A DNA stretch of 64,000 nucleotides from Paenibacillus taichungensis (GCF_013359905.1 NZ_JABMCC010000105.1:1-64000); one strand, 5' to 3'; shown: positions 1 through 7,636, counted from the stretch's first letter. The notes: a model not told the origin generated them from the letters alone. Numbers and translations are program-made.

Positions 1-303
1 CATCTTATGACATTTCAGCAAGTATTCGAACTGGTGGTCCTTGAGATTGCTTAGCGGGAACAAGTCGCCCGATATGGATTTTGCTTCAAAAACAATCCCT
101 CTGCCGCCAGGAATGATTCCGTCATAGTCCACCGTTGAAGGCTCTTCATAAAATCCCTCAAGCACCTTCGCCCCAGCTGCCTTTGTCACTTTGACTGGAG
201 TAGGCCGTTTGTTCACTACAGCCAATCCCAGCGTGTCATATCGTTCATTGGAGAAGGTTATGATTGCTTCGAATCCCATTCCTCTACCGCCTAGTCGTGT
301 CAA
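1..303 (-). CDS. RecU-like Holliday junction resolvase, partial
   Basis: RecU-family enzymes cut four-way DNA junctions during recombination; phages carry their own copies. Reading the minus strand from a TTG at 303 gives an open frame to the window edge with the RecU pattern: an N-terminal RGMGFE block, a KRPTPVKV block (about residues 36-43), STVDYDG (about 63-69) and FEAKS followed by FPLSN and DHQFEYL. The aspartate in VDYDG and the FEAK glutamate/lysine fit the metal-binding nuclease core. The TTG start is supported by AGGAGGT at 310-316, six bases away, and it overlaps the stop of the preceding gene as TTGA, so translation is probably coupled. An ATG at 279 would remove the conserved RGM segment. 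The C-terminus lies beyond the left edge. Confidence 0.85.
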   Translation of the reverse strand, partial: MTRLGGRGMGFEAIITFSNERYDTLGLAVVNKRPTPVKVTKAAGAKVLEGFYEEPSTVDYDGIIPGGRGIVFEAKSISGDLFPLSNLKDHQFEYLLKCHKM

Positions 304-1265
304 TGTGGCACCTCCTGTTGTTTATTAGCCTGTAGTTCCGCTGCATATCGCATCATTTCTTCGTACTCTTCATCAGTGATTCCTGATTGTTCTGGATCCG
401 TAACAGGCTGAACGACTTCAATGTTTGGTTTCCCGGAGCGTTTGTTGTATTTATTGCCGCCATTTCCGCTCCCATTGCTCGGCTGAGCTTCTTTGGTCCA
501 AGGCTCGTCTATTCCATTGGCTTTCCATCTGACTAAGATGCCATCGACATAAGAGAGCTTCCGTATTCCGTTCAGAACAGCTACTTTCATAGCTTCTTGA
601 ACCCAACGTGCCCCATAGTCCTTTTCTAATGTCTGAATCTCGTCAGAAGTAAACGGGCTTATTGTTCCGAATCCTTCTCTTTGAAAAATATCGAAAAGAT
701 TAATATCAGGTTTATTACAACTACTACTATCGATTTTGGTTCCAAGAGGTTGAAAGAGAGGATCGTCATCAGAAAGGATTTCCTCTTTCTTTTCTTGTTG
801 TTTTCGTTTCTCTTCACTTCTGTTCTCTTCAGTTCCCTTCCCTTCAGTTCTATTCAGTTCAGAGGGAATCTTTGGGGCATCTTCAGAACTTCCGGGAACT
901 TCCGGGAATGTTTCGGAATCATCACTGGGTGGATCAGGGAATTTCGATTTGGTTCTCTTGTGTAAACCTTGCTGATGTTCCTCGAAATTCACTATCTGAA
1001 CCACTCTGTCTTCACCGACTTTATACCAGTGAATTAAGCCTGCTGCCTGCAAATGTTCAAGCGCCACCTCTATCTCAGGCTCATCTATTCTCTTAATGCT
1101 TGGCACAACCAAATTCTTCACTTTAAAAGGTGACCCAGGGAGACGACCGAAGTCGTCTGTGTGTGGAATCATCCAAGTAAAAAGCAACATATCAAAAATG
1201 TCCGGTAGCTTATTTACTTTTTCACTAACCGATATAATTTTTGAAATCATTCTTCTGTCAGCCAT
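300..1265 (-). CDS. phage DnaD-like replication protein
   Basis: This is probably a phage replisome organizer that helps load the host helicase at the phage origin. The N-terminal third (about residues 1-110) reads as a winged-helix domain found in phage replication proteins. A low-complexity, charged linker rich in E, K and S follows (about 115-175). A DnaD/DnaB_2-type domain follows at about 185-260, with EIQTLEKDYGARWVQEAM and SYVDGILVRW, the typical helix pair ending in a W-containing motif. I chose the ATG at 1265 over an upstream GTG at 1274 because a GGAAG sequence lies at a workable distance. The start overlaps the HNH gene stop by a few bases, and the gene end is coupled to the recU-like gene. 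This order is usual in Firmicute prophages. Confidence 0.8.
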   Translation of the reverse strand: MADRRMISKIISVSEKVNKLPDIFDMLLFTWMIPHTDDFGRLPGSPFKVKNLVVPSIKRIDEPEIEVALEHLQAAGLIHWYKVGEDRVVQIVNFEEHQQGLHKRTKSKFPDPPSDDSETFPEVPGSSEDAPKIPSELNRTEGKGTEENRSEEKRKQQEKKEEILSDDDPLFQPLGTKIDSSSCNKPDINLFDIFQREGFGTISPFTSDEIQTLEKDYGARWVQEAMKVAVLNGIRKLSYVDGILVRWKANGIDEPWTKEAQPSNGSGNGGNKYNKRSGKPNIEVVQPVTDPEQSGITDEEYEEMMRYAAELQANKQQEVPH

Positions 1266-1632
1266 CGAAAACACTTCCGTTCGTTTCCTTGGAGTTCCGG
1301 GAATTTCCCGGAAGTTCCAAAGCGTGATTGATTATTGCAGCGAGTAAACGCCGCATCCGTAATCCAGCTACCGTACCGTCAAATATCTGGTGACACTCTT
1401 TGCAGAGGTGTGCCAAATCATGTACCTGTGTCCGATGATCAATATGTGGACGCCCAGTAAGGTGGGCACGATCAATTGCCCGAGCCTTACCACACGCTTC
1501 ACACACTCCCTGGGAACGTTCTTTGAGCAACACATCCACCGGGTGACTTATATCTCCCATTTGCCGCTGTGTCGGCTTTACCCGTTTACTCTTTACCTGT
1601 TGTGATTTAGGGTATGACCTGAAATCTGTCAT
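1258..1632 (-). CDS. HNH-like endonuclease / zinc-binding phage protein
   Basis: A 124-residue protein with an HNH-type zinc-binding core: CEACGKARAIDRAH (about residues 44-57) followed by DLAHLCKECHQIFD (about 72-85). The two CxxC pairs probably bind zinc and the histidines in RAH and AHL would form the beta-beta-alpha metal nuclease motif. Small proteins of this kind are common in phage early modules. The N-terminus is basic. It lies 14 bases downstream of a zinc-ribbon gene and overlaps the DnaD-like gene. I did not verify every active-site residue, so a purely structural zinc protein remains possible. Confidence 0.7.
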   Translation of the reverse strand: MTDFRSYPKSQQVKSKRVKPTQRQMGDISHPVDVLLKERSQGVCEACGKARAIDRAHLTGRPHIDHRTQVHDLAHLCKECHQIFDGTVAGLRMRRLLAAIINHALELPGNSRNSKETNGSVFDG

Positions 1633-1646
1633 GTACTGAGCCTCCC

Positions 1647-2069
1647 TTAACCCAACTTGATTTGCCGCTGAGTATTTGGTAAAATTACATTAATTGAATT
1701 GAAGAAGTGGTTTGAATGGCGGTTGCGTTCGCGAGACGCAGCCGCTTTTTTATGCCCGCAAAGCTCGTCATAATGAATACGGCATCCCACGCAACAGAAC
1801 ATTGATCCCTTATCCTCCACTTTCAAAATGCTATACCGGGATATTGAGACCTCACAATTCATGCAATGCCCAACTGTCATACCTTGAGTTGTATACTCCC
1901 GATCATCCACAGGATTTTCCACTCTTTTCAGCAACTTCTGAATACGAAAGGTTTTTAAACGGTAATCTGCTTGTTTTTCAACGTCATTTGTATCGAGCAT
2001 TTTGTTATATGTTTGAAGCAGTTGCGCGCGTAACGCCCGGCGCATGCTTTCTTTTTTTGCTTCTGTCAT
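1647..2069 (-). CDS. hypothetical phage protein with zinc ribbon
   Basis: I do not recognise the family of this 140-residue protein. The N-terminal half is basic and helical. The middle carries two cysteine pairs, CMNC (about residues 69-72) and CCVGC (about 91-95), which suggest a zinc ribbon, followed by a further cysteine in ELCGHKK. The start ATG overlaps the stop of a 52-residue gene as ATGA, so the two are probably translated together. Its place in an early phage operon suggests a DNA- or protein-binding accessory role, but nothing in the sequence fixes one. Confidence 0.6.
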   Translation of the reverse strand: MTEAKKESMRRALRAQLLQTYNKMLDTNDVEKQADYRLKTFRIQKLLKRVENPVDDREYTTQGMTVGHCMNCEVSISRYSILKVEDKGSMFCCVGCRIHYDELCGHKKAAASRERNRHSNHFFNSINVILPNTQRQIKLG

Positions 2070-2224
2070 GCTTGTCCCTCCCGGAGTTGCAATTTATAGT
2101 TCAAAAACTCAATGTCCTCGTCAAACCAATCGGCTGTACTAGGCTGAGCCTTCGCCTTCAACCTTTCCAGTTCAACGATCCGCTTGCGAATCTCCATCCG
2201 TTCATACAATCTCTCAAGTGTCAT
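2066..2224 (-). CDS. small hypothetical phage protein, 52 residues
   Basis: A short frame running from ATG at 2224 to TGA at 2066. The predicted protein is helical and highly charged, beginning MTLERLYERMEIRKRIVELE and ending LNYKLQLREGQA, with heptad-like leucine spacing that suggests a short coiled coil. Both ends overlap neighbouring genes as ATGA: its start overlaps the stop of the upstream 83-residue gene, and its stop overlaps the start of the zinc-ribbon gene. That double coupling is the main reason to accept it as real. The function is unknown. Confidence 0.6.
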   Translation of the reverse strand: MTLERLYERMEIRKRIVELERLKAKAQPSTADWFDEDIEFLNYKLQLREGQA

Positions 2225-2472
2225 AAGCGTCCCGCCTTATCCATAAATTCTGTATACACATCATCCAAGACCTGAATGTATTGAAATTTGTTTTCGTTCG
2301 GCCAATCCATCTTCATGATGGTGTTCGCTTGCATGCCGTAAATTTCAGGATAATCATACTCGGCATTGGAGAAATCTTTTTCCAACGTCTTGCGATAGTG
2401 TTGTAACGATTGGAGCGATACCGCTCCGGGGAAAATCCACGAAACGGTGTTTTCTGCTAACAATTCATTCAT
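2221..2472 (-). CDS. hypothetical phage protein
   Basis: An 83-residue acidic protein of no family I recognise. It is rich in aromatic residues (YDYPEIYGMQ, FQYIQVLDDVY), has no cysteine pairs and no membrane segment. It sits five bases downstream of the antirepressor frame and overlaps the 52-residue gene, so it belongs to the same early phage operon. A small phage modulator protein is the best contextual guess. Confidence 0.5.
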   Translation of the reverse strand: MNELLAENTVSWIFPGAVSLQSLQHYRKTLEKDFSNAEYDYPEIYGMQANTIMKMDWPNENKFQYIQVLDDVYTEFMDKAGRL

Positions 2473-2477
2473 CTATT

Positions 2478-3205
2478 TCAACCTCCTAAGAATGTTAATT
2501 GTCGATTAGCTTCTTCAATTTCCCGAAGCAGTCTACCCTGCGGTGCCCATGCGCTTACCCGTTCCAATGCTCTATCAAAGTCTTTGACTAAGGTGTCACG
2601 CATGGAGTTAGTCTGGAAGTAATCTTTGTGATCTCTCCACAGTGCTGAGTACGTCTTATTTCGTAAGCTCCTGTTACGGTATGAGGCTGATTCATCCCCT
2701 CCAAGAATGGATAGAACAACTTGGTTAGCCGCTTGTGCTAATTGACGTTGCTGCCCGTAATTGATTGTTGTGTTATTTTCAACGCGCTCCAGGCGACTTT
2801 GTATCTGCGGCAACTGTTCCATAACATCGGCCGTCTTGCGAAGAGCGATAGCCAGAGCGGCATCCTTATCTAAGGCTTGAACAGAATATTGACCAGTCTT
2901 ACGAATCTCAGGCAGTATTTCATCAGCTACTTTAATTTGAAATATCTCAGCAACAGCATTTTTAGCCTTCATTGCCAATCTGTAGAAAGTGTTTTCTGGT
3001 ATGAACCCCTCTTTCCCAGGTTGTTGGGAAAACCCATTTCTTCCAAGTATCCATGCACCCTTGACCACCTAACAACTTCGTTGCCACTTGTGGCTACGGT
3101 GGTAAAACCAAGTCCGCGAGCAACATCCTCTAAATTAAGTTGAGCTGTTCCTCTTTCGTCGATGTATACCCGAACGTCTTGGATATTGATCAAGTTACTC
3201 ATCAT
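2478..3205 (-). pseudogene. phage antirepressor with ORF6C domain, split by a -1 frameshift
   Basis: Two overlapping frames on the minus strand add up to one antirepressor. The first (start 3205) gives a BRO/Rha-type N-terminus with LNLEDVARGLGF and NEVVRWSRVHGYLEEMGF, then runs out of frame and stops at 2969. The second frame, one base back, resumes with PENTFYRLAMKAKN, EIFQIKVADEILPEIRKTG and a C-terminal ORF6C-type domain (NYGQQRQLAQAANQ, RNRSLRNKTYSALWRDHKDY). The second frame has only a chance ATG at 3068. The switch falls near 3029-3035, which reads G-GGT-TTT in the mRNA and is followed directly by a hairpin with 7-base arms (3012-3031). Intact proteins of this family bind and inactivate CI-type repressors. 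It may be a decayed gene, an assembly error or a programmed shift; decay or error seems more likely because the hairpin overlaps the slip site. Confidence 0.7.
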
Positions 3206-3512
3206 CGGGTTCCTCCCTCGAGTTCATTTTTTCTTGTTTAACAATCCATTCATCGAGTTTCTCAATACGAAATCTAATTGCTGGTTTAGTGGAAGTTTGT
3301 GTTCCGATTTTATAGTGCGGTAATGATCCTTCTTTGCACATTGCATAAATTGCCGGTTCGGAGACATTTAAATATTTAGCAGCTTCACTTACAGTCAACC
3401 TTTTCCGATCCAGCATCTTCGGAATGTCCTGTTCGATTTCGGCTCTTAATTCAGAAAGTAGCTGCTCTCTTACTTCCGCAAAGAATCGTCCTGCCATATC
3501 TTCTACATTCAT
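3195..3512 (-). CDS. helix-turn-helix excisionase-family DNA-binding protein
   Basis: A 105-residue protein with a MerR/excisionase-like HTH: LTVSEAAKYLNVSEPAIYAM (about residues 39-58), then CKEGSLPHYKIG, the wing sequence typical of the excisionase family, and IRFRIEKLDEWI. Such proteins bind DNA at phage attachment sites or early operators. The N-terminal 35 residues are helical and acidic. I chose the ATG at 3512 because AGGAGGT lies seven bases upstream; the frame extends to a TTG at 3518 that is too close to that site. It overlaps the antirepressor start by about ten bases. Confidence 0.75.
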   Translation of the reverse strand: MNVEDMAGRFFAEVREQLLSELRAEIEQDIPKMLDRKRLTVSEAAKYLNVSEPAIYAMCKEGSLPHYKIGTQTSTKPAIRFRIEKLDEWIVKQEKMNSREEPDDE

Positions 3513-3528
3513 TCGCAAGACCTCCTCA

Positions 3529-3795
3529 TTAGCCCACTTCCCTAATCAAGTTGTAGAGAGGTCCCGGGATTGTTTCCTTTGCTGCGGCAATCCTCAATTC
3601 TTTTGGTTCTAACCCGAGTACCTCAGCCAAAGCAATGTTCAGTGCATCCTTACCTGGTGGCATTTTTCCGTTCTTCATCTTGGATAGGACAGATGTGTGC
3701 ATGGAAAAACCCTTTTTATGAAGTCTTCTGCAAATCTGGGCCAATTTTAGATCGGCTTTAGCAATACCTTCGCTGAGTATTGCGGCATAGCTCAT
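3529..3795 (-). CDS. Cro-like XRE family regulator
   Basis: An 88-residue protein made almost wholly of one XRE/Cro-type HTH: KLAQICRRLHKKGFSMHTSVLSKMKNGKMPPG, with the recognition helix near TSVLSKMKNG. It is the first gene of the minus-strand early operon and faces the S24 repressor gene, the usual Cro/CI layout. The strong promoter at 3865-3893 and the operator palindromes start immediately upstream. Its likely role is to compete with the repressor for the operators when the lytic programme begins. Confidence 0.75.
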   Translation of the reverse strand: MSYAAILSEGIAKADLKLAQICRRLHKKGFSMHTSVLSKMKNGKMPPGKDALNIALAEVLGLEPKELRIAAAKETIPGPLYNLIREVG

Positions 3796-3842
3796 CTTTC
3801 ATCACCACCCGGTGTTGATTATTTAATCACGTGTTGAATTTT

Positions 3843-3857
3843 TAGTCACAGTGACTA
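3843..3857. promoter_or_regulatory. repressor operator palindrome
   Basis: Perfect inverted repeat with 7-base arms, TAGTCAC and GTGACTA, around one central A. The AGTCA core recurs in the palindrome at 3888-3898 and as a half-site at 3958-3962. Confidence 0.65.
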
Positions 3858-3864
3858 TGCCTAA

Positions 3865-3893
3865 ATATTATCAAGCTGTTTCGAACAAGTCAA
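3865..3893 (-). promoter_or_regulatory. early (cro-side) sigma-A promoter
   Basis: On the minus strand TTGACT (3888-3893) and TAATAT (3865-3870) are separated by exactly 17 bases, a strong vegetative promoter reading into the Cro-like gene. The AGTCA palindrome at 3888-3898 covers the -35 box and the 3843-3857 palindrome lies at the expected transcript start. Confidence 0.7.
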
Positions 3894-4002
3894 TGACTAA
3901 ATATTCACCACAGGCAAAAAAACGTTGAATAATTCTTCAACACTATGTTAATCTTATAGTCATACATAAGAATTATTTTTGAATGAAGGGATGCTAAATA
4001 AC

Positions 4003-4938
4003 ATGGATTATTCAAAACTGGTTGATGAATATATAAAAAGTAGTGGACTGAGTTTAGCGACCATTGCTGAACGTATTAAAGGTGAGGAAGGCATCCCTAT
4101 TGATCGGTCTTATATTTCGAAACTACGGAATAACCCTAAATATCCTGCTTCCGATGAGATAAACAGAGCACTCGCAAAAGTGACAGGTGGAGATCCTGAG
4201 AAATTAGTTATGGCTGCATACATCGATAAAGCTCCAGAAGAGGTTAAAAGTTCATTACGAAAAGTCTCTGTTTATGAGAATTTTTTAAGATACATCTTAA
4301 TTAATAAACCGTTGAATGTTGAGTTTGAAGGCGAAGAGAACATAAGTGATGAAGAGAGAAAAGAAGCAGAAGATTATGTAAACTCACCAGAATTTTTCGC
4401 ATCCCTTTCTGAAAGTGAATTAAACAACCTTCTAAATGATGTTGTTGAAGATATGTACAAGAACGATAAGGATGCATATAACAAACTTGTAGTTTCTCTA
4501 GGGAAAAACGAGGGGTTAATAGCAGAATCACGCGCTACCTACAACAGTAATACGATGACCAGGATACCTGTACTGGGCCAAGTCGCAGCAGGGCTTCCAA
4601 TAGACCGTATAGAGTATAACGAAGGTTACACTCTTGTCGATCCAAATCTGCTGAAAGGCAATGAAGGGTTCGCTCTTAAAGTAAAAGGAGATAGCATGAC
4701 AGGAGACCGTATACATGAAGGCGATCTGGTGATTGTAGCAGTGCAAAACGAAGTCCATCCACACGAAATAGCTGTTGTGTCTGTAAACGGTGAGGAAGCA
4801 ACCCTCAAAAGAGTTAAACGGCAAAATGACATGGTTATGTTGCTACCATCAAATCCGCAATATGAAGCCCAGTTGGTTCCTGCTAATCAAATTCATATTA
4901 TCGGCAAGGTGGTTGAAGTTAAATTTTGGCCTGCATAA
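4003..4938 (+). CDS. phage CI-like repressor with S24 peptidase domain
   Basis: This is the lysogeny repressor. An N-terminal XRE HTH covers about residues 15-60 (SLATIAERI and SYISKLRNN). A long acidic helical linker follows, then a LexA/S24 domain from about 180. The self-cleavage bond would be A196-G197 in VAAGLP, the catalytic serine S231 in GDSM and the lysine K269 in ATLKRVKR. Its presence implies RecA-linked induction. The frame stays open to a TTG at 3979 and an ATG at 3991, but I prefer ATG 4003 because the GAAGGG sequence is too close to 3991. The long acidic linker is more extended than in lambda CI. The integrase follows 14 bases downstream, so the two probably share a transcript. 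Confidence 0.85.
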   Translation: MDYSKLVDEYIKSSGLSLATIAERIKGEEGIPIDRSYISKLRNNPKYPASDEINRALAKVTGGDPEKLVMAAYIDKAPEEVKSSLRKVSVYENFLRYILINKPLNVEFEGEENISDEERKEAEDYVNSPEFFASLSESELNNLLNDVVEDMYKNDKDAYNKLVVSLGKNEGLIAESRATYNSNTMTRIPVLGQVAAGLPIDRIEYNEGYTLVDPNLLKGNEGFALKVKGDSMTGDRIHEGDLVIVAVQNEVHPHEIAVVSVNGEEATLKRVKRQNDMVMLLPSNPQYEAQLVPANQIHIIGKVVEVKFWPA

Positions 4939-4952
4939 GGGAGTGAACATAA

Positions 4953-6215
4953 ATGGCTAGTTATCAAAAGCGAGGATTGCGAAGTTGGTTACTTGTCGTC
5001 GAGACTGGTGCTGACTCTGATAAGTTCAGGGATAAGGAAACGAAAACAATTAGAGTTCCAGAGGAATTGCTTAAAACGCCAAAAAAACTCGAACAACATT
5101 TAGATGAAGAGCTACTTAAATTTAAAATCGAAGTGGAGACGGGTGTTTTTTTTAAAGCTGATAATATGAAATTCTCTGATTTTGTACCGGAATGGAAAAA
5201 GAAGTTTGCAGAAAAACATCTAGAGGAAACAAGCCAGGGAAACTACCTTTTCCACCTCGAAAAACGAATTTTACCTTACTTTGGTCATATGTTAATGCAA
5301 AAAATCAAACCTCTCCACATCGAAACTTATCTAGATGATCTTTCCCAAAGCGAAAAAGAGAAACATCAGAAGTCTACAGGAGAAAAACTGGGCTCTGCTA
5401 CCCTTGTCTATAACTACCGCGTTCTCAGAAGTGTTTTTACCAAAGCAAAGGAATGGAAAATAATCAAAGAAAATCCTTTGGATGGAGTTAAAAAACCCAA
5501 AGAAGAACAAAAGGAAGTTGAGGTTTACGGTGAAGAAGAAGTCTCTTTGATTCTCAGACTATTAGAACCGGAACCTGTACTTTTCAAGTCTTTGATTATT
5601 TTAGCGATTACAACAGCCATGCGGCGAGGAGAGTTATTAGGCTTAGAGTGGAAGCATGTGGATTTCGAGAATGGCATAATTAATATTAATCAAAGTATTC
5701 CTAAGTATAAAAATGGACAACCAGTAATCAAAGGTCCAAAAAACAAAGGCTCAAGAAGAAAGGTTGCAATCCCGCAAATAGCATTAGAGACTTTGCGTGA
5801 ATTTGAAAGACAGTGGAAGAAGGATCATTTCAACAGCGAAGATACATGGTTAGGAGGCTCTTATAGATTTTTGTTCTCTAATGAAAATGGCATGCCGTTT
5901 TATCCAAAAACCATCGGAGATAAATGGAGATCGTTCCACAAGCGTAATAGTGAACACGGTTTGAAATACATTAGATTCCACGACCTCAGACACACCTCCG
6001 CAACCCTTCTAATCAATGAAGGTGTCCACCCTAAAATCATCTCAAACCGGCTTGGTCACTCTAAGATCGGTACAACAATGAATGTGTATGGTCATGTAAT
6101 TGACTCTGCCGATAAAACAGCAGCAGAAAAGTTCCAAGGTCTTTTTACGGACAAAACAAAAACCGACGTAAGTACGCACTCGAAAGTTGTTGACGAGTTG
6201 TTGACGGATTGTTGA
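4953..6215 (+). CDS. int: tyrosine recombinase integrase
   Basis: Phage-type tyrosine integrase of 420 residues that joins the element to the chromosome. An N-terminal arm-type binding region (about 1-60) is followed by a SAM-like core-binding domain (about 65-175, FSDFVPEWKKKF) and the catalytic domain. Catalytic residues visible are R224 in TAMRRGELLG, the H-x-x-R set in HDLRHTSATLL, a later histidine in RLGHSKIGTT and the nucleophile Y379 in MNVYGH. The length is normal for Firmicute phage integrases. A GGAGTG ribosome site lies just before the ATG. The C-terminus ends within three 11-bp tandem repeats. The gene marks the right end of the integrated element. Confidence 0.93.
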   Translation: MASYQKRGLRSWLLVVETGADSDKFRDKETKTIRVPEELLKTPKKLEQHLDEELLKFKIEVETGVFFKADNMKFSDFVPEWKKKFAEKHLEETSQGNYLFHLEKRILPYFGHMLMQKIKPLHIETYLDDLSQSEKEKHQKSTGEKLGSATLVYNYRVLRSVFTKAKEWKIIKENPLDGVKKPKEEQKEVEVYGEEEVSLILRLLEPEPVLFKSLIILAITTAMRRGELLGLEWKHVDFENGIININQSIPKYKNGQPVIKGPKNKGSRRKVAIPQIALETLREFERQWKKDHFNSEDTWLGGSYRFLFSNENGMPFYPKTIGDKWRSFHKRNSEHGLKYIRFHDLRHTSATLLINEGVHPKIISNRLGHSKIGTTMNVYGHVIDSADKTAAEKFQGLFTDKTKTDVSTHSKVVDELLTDC

Positions 6216-6219
6216 CGGA
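6187..6219. repeat. three 11-bp tandem repeats across the integrase stop codon
   Basis: The unit TTGTTGACGGA occurs at 6187-6197 (last two bases AG instead of GA), 6198-6208 and 6209-6219. The integrase stop codon TGA (6213-6215) lies in the third copy. Tandem short repeats beside an integrase gene could be arm-type integrase sites or part of the attachment region; this is an inference from position. Confidence 0.6.
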
Positions 6220-6342
6220 ATTCATTGTGATTCATAACATTACAAATAATACACATAGGACCAATATCGAAAAACCCTTGATAATAAACGGATTACACAA
6301 ATTCATATGAAGTGGATTAGTTCTAAACTCTCCTCTCCCATG

Positions 6343-6374
6343 AAAAAGAAGCTCTTGAAAGAGGGCTTCTTTTT
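6343..6374 (+). terminator. intrinsic terminator after the integrase
   Basis: Hairpin with arms AAAAAGAAGC-CTT and GAG-GCTTCTTTTT around a GAAA loop, ending in five T. It closes the repressor-integrase transcript and may serve both strands because of the A-run on the left side. Confidence 0.75.
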
Positions 6375-6447
6375 GTTATCCAATATTATGTACCATAACC
6401 GCATTGACCAATTATAAAAATGTTGCCCTCAGACAGCACTATTCCCC

Positions 6448-6864
6448 TTATTCATCCATACTGACCTCGAATTCGGATTGTAACCATCCAATATCTTTCA
6501 GCCATTCTTCCATGTCATTCATAAATTCCGTATGAATCAAGTGTTCGATCTTATATTTCTTCAGTTTGTCGCTCAGATAAGCATAGAAATAATGACTCAG
6601 CTCATATCGCTGTCTGCTTTTGCTAAACGTTTTATACTGATCCTCACTGACTGTCATATCAAAGTAAATCGTATTGTCCTTCTTAGCGTATCTGACCGTC
6701 GATTTCCTCTCATATTCTTCAGGCAGACATCTGAAAACAAAGAACAGCTCAATGCCACACGCTTGATACTTACTTTCTGCTTTATCAAACACAGGCAGCA
6801 ATTCATCCGAAAGTGCGGCTACCTGCGTTAATCCAGAGGTGTCGGTTGATTTATCCAGTATCAT
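6448..6864 (-). CDS. hypothetical protein, 138 residues
   Basis: A soluble, acidic protein of no family I recognise. It has aromatic-rich blocks (ELFFVFRCLPEEYERKS, YFDMTVSEDQYKTF, RYELSHYFYAYL) and no signal peptide or membrane span. The ATG has an AGAGAGG sequence upstream. It is the first gene past the integrase and its terminator, so it probably belongs to the host side of the junction. Confidence 0.6.
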   Translation of the reverse strand: MILDKSTDTSGLTQVAALSDELLPVFDKAESKYQACGIELFFVFRCLPEEYERKSTVRYAKKDNTIYFDMTVSEDQYKTFSKSRQRYELSHYFYAYLSDKLKKYKIEHLIHTEFMNDMEEWLKDIGWLQSEFEVSMDE

Positions 6865-6933
6865 GGCACATGCCCTCTCTTCTAGCTAATTTCGATGCAC
6901 ACAACGTCAGGCAGTAGAGACATGTTTCTTCCC

Positions 6934-7224
6934 TCAATCCACCTTATTGGATTCTCTTCTCCTGCGCATGGATACATTCAAACTCAACAGCGGCATCAAT
7001 AAACCCAGGGCAGGCAAGGCCATATTCCAGGACTGATATCTCACGGATTGAATGATCATCAAACCAATCGCCATCAGCATAATGATCTGTATAATCTGGT
7101 ATCTGTCCAAATTCCTTTTGAAAGCCTTTTTGGAAATCATCCGAATCAGGAAATAGGCAACGGTACTATAGAAAACAGCCATTCCGAGAATGGCAATGAA
7201 TATGATTAAAGCAGCATTGCCCAA
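6934..7224 (-). CDS. small integral membrane protein
   Basis: A 96-residue protein with about three membrane segments: residues 4-28, 45-62 and 68-83. It ends in a basic tail (MRRRRESNK). The start is TTG with AGGAGGG close upstream. The family is not recognised and the neighbours give no clear role. Confidence 0.6.
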   Translation of the reverse strand: MGNAALIIFIAILGMAVFYSTVAYFLIRMISKKAFKRNLDRYQIIQIIMLMAIGLMIIQSVRYQSWNMALPALGLLMPLLSLNVSMRRRRESNKVD

Positions 7225-7330
7225 GATTTTCCCTCCTTCACTCCACTCAACTTAATCCCCTTAATTTTACCATAAGAGCGAAAGAGTGTCATCGGAATGC
7301 TCCTGCCTGAACTCTTGCACCGCCCCTCAT

Positions 7331-7636
7331 TTACTTCTCTTCACTAATCACTGTCGCGTTATAGATCACAATCCGTTTGCCATCCAGATCAAAAAGCACC
7401 TTATTTCCATACTCCGTATCTTGCAAATCAATCTTACCCTCATACGTATGAATCAATTCTCCCGAATTACTGTATACGTTGACCACACGCTCCAGACCCC
7501 CGGAGTTGTTGGATCGCATCGTTTTTAGCGCACGTTCACCTGAAGCCGTGTTGAAATACCAGATTAAGCATCCTACGATGATGCCTAGTATGACGAGAAT
7601 CGTTACCCATACACCTGTCTTTGCTTTTCTGCTCAA
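7331..7636 (-). CDS. membrane-anchored hypothetical protein
   Basis: A 101-residue protein with a basic N-terminus, one membrane anchor (about residues 9-28) and an outside domain with a compact beta pattern: LERVVNVYSNSGELIHTYEG then KVLFDLDGKRIVIYNATV. Similar small proteins of unknown function are, as far as I recall, common in Firmicutes. The start is TTG with GGAGGGG upstream. It could also be read as a phage-related accessory protein, but it lies outside the integrase terminator. Confidence 0.6.
   Translation of the reverse strand: MSRKAKTGVWVTILVILGIIVGCLIWYFNTASGERALKTMRSNNSGGLERVVNVYSNSGELIHTYEGKIDLQDTEYGNKVLFDLDGKRIVIYNATVISEEK

Larger units (their letters stand above)
3796..4002. 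promoter_or_regulatory. divergent lysogeny control region
   Basis: This gap separates the Cro-like gene (minus) from the repressor (plus). It is packed with dyads: GATTA-TT-TAATC at 3817-3828, TAGTCAC-A-GTGACTA at 3843-3857, AGTCA-A-TGACT at 3888-3898 and GTTGAA-N6-TTCAAC at 3924-3941. A further AGTCA half-site lies at 3958-3962. The first AGTCA palindrome sits just past the early promoter -10 and the second overlaps its -35, as expected for CI/Cro operators. Confidence 0.7.
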
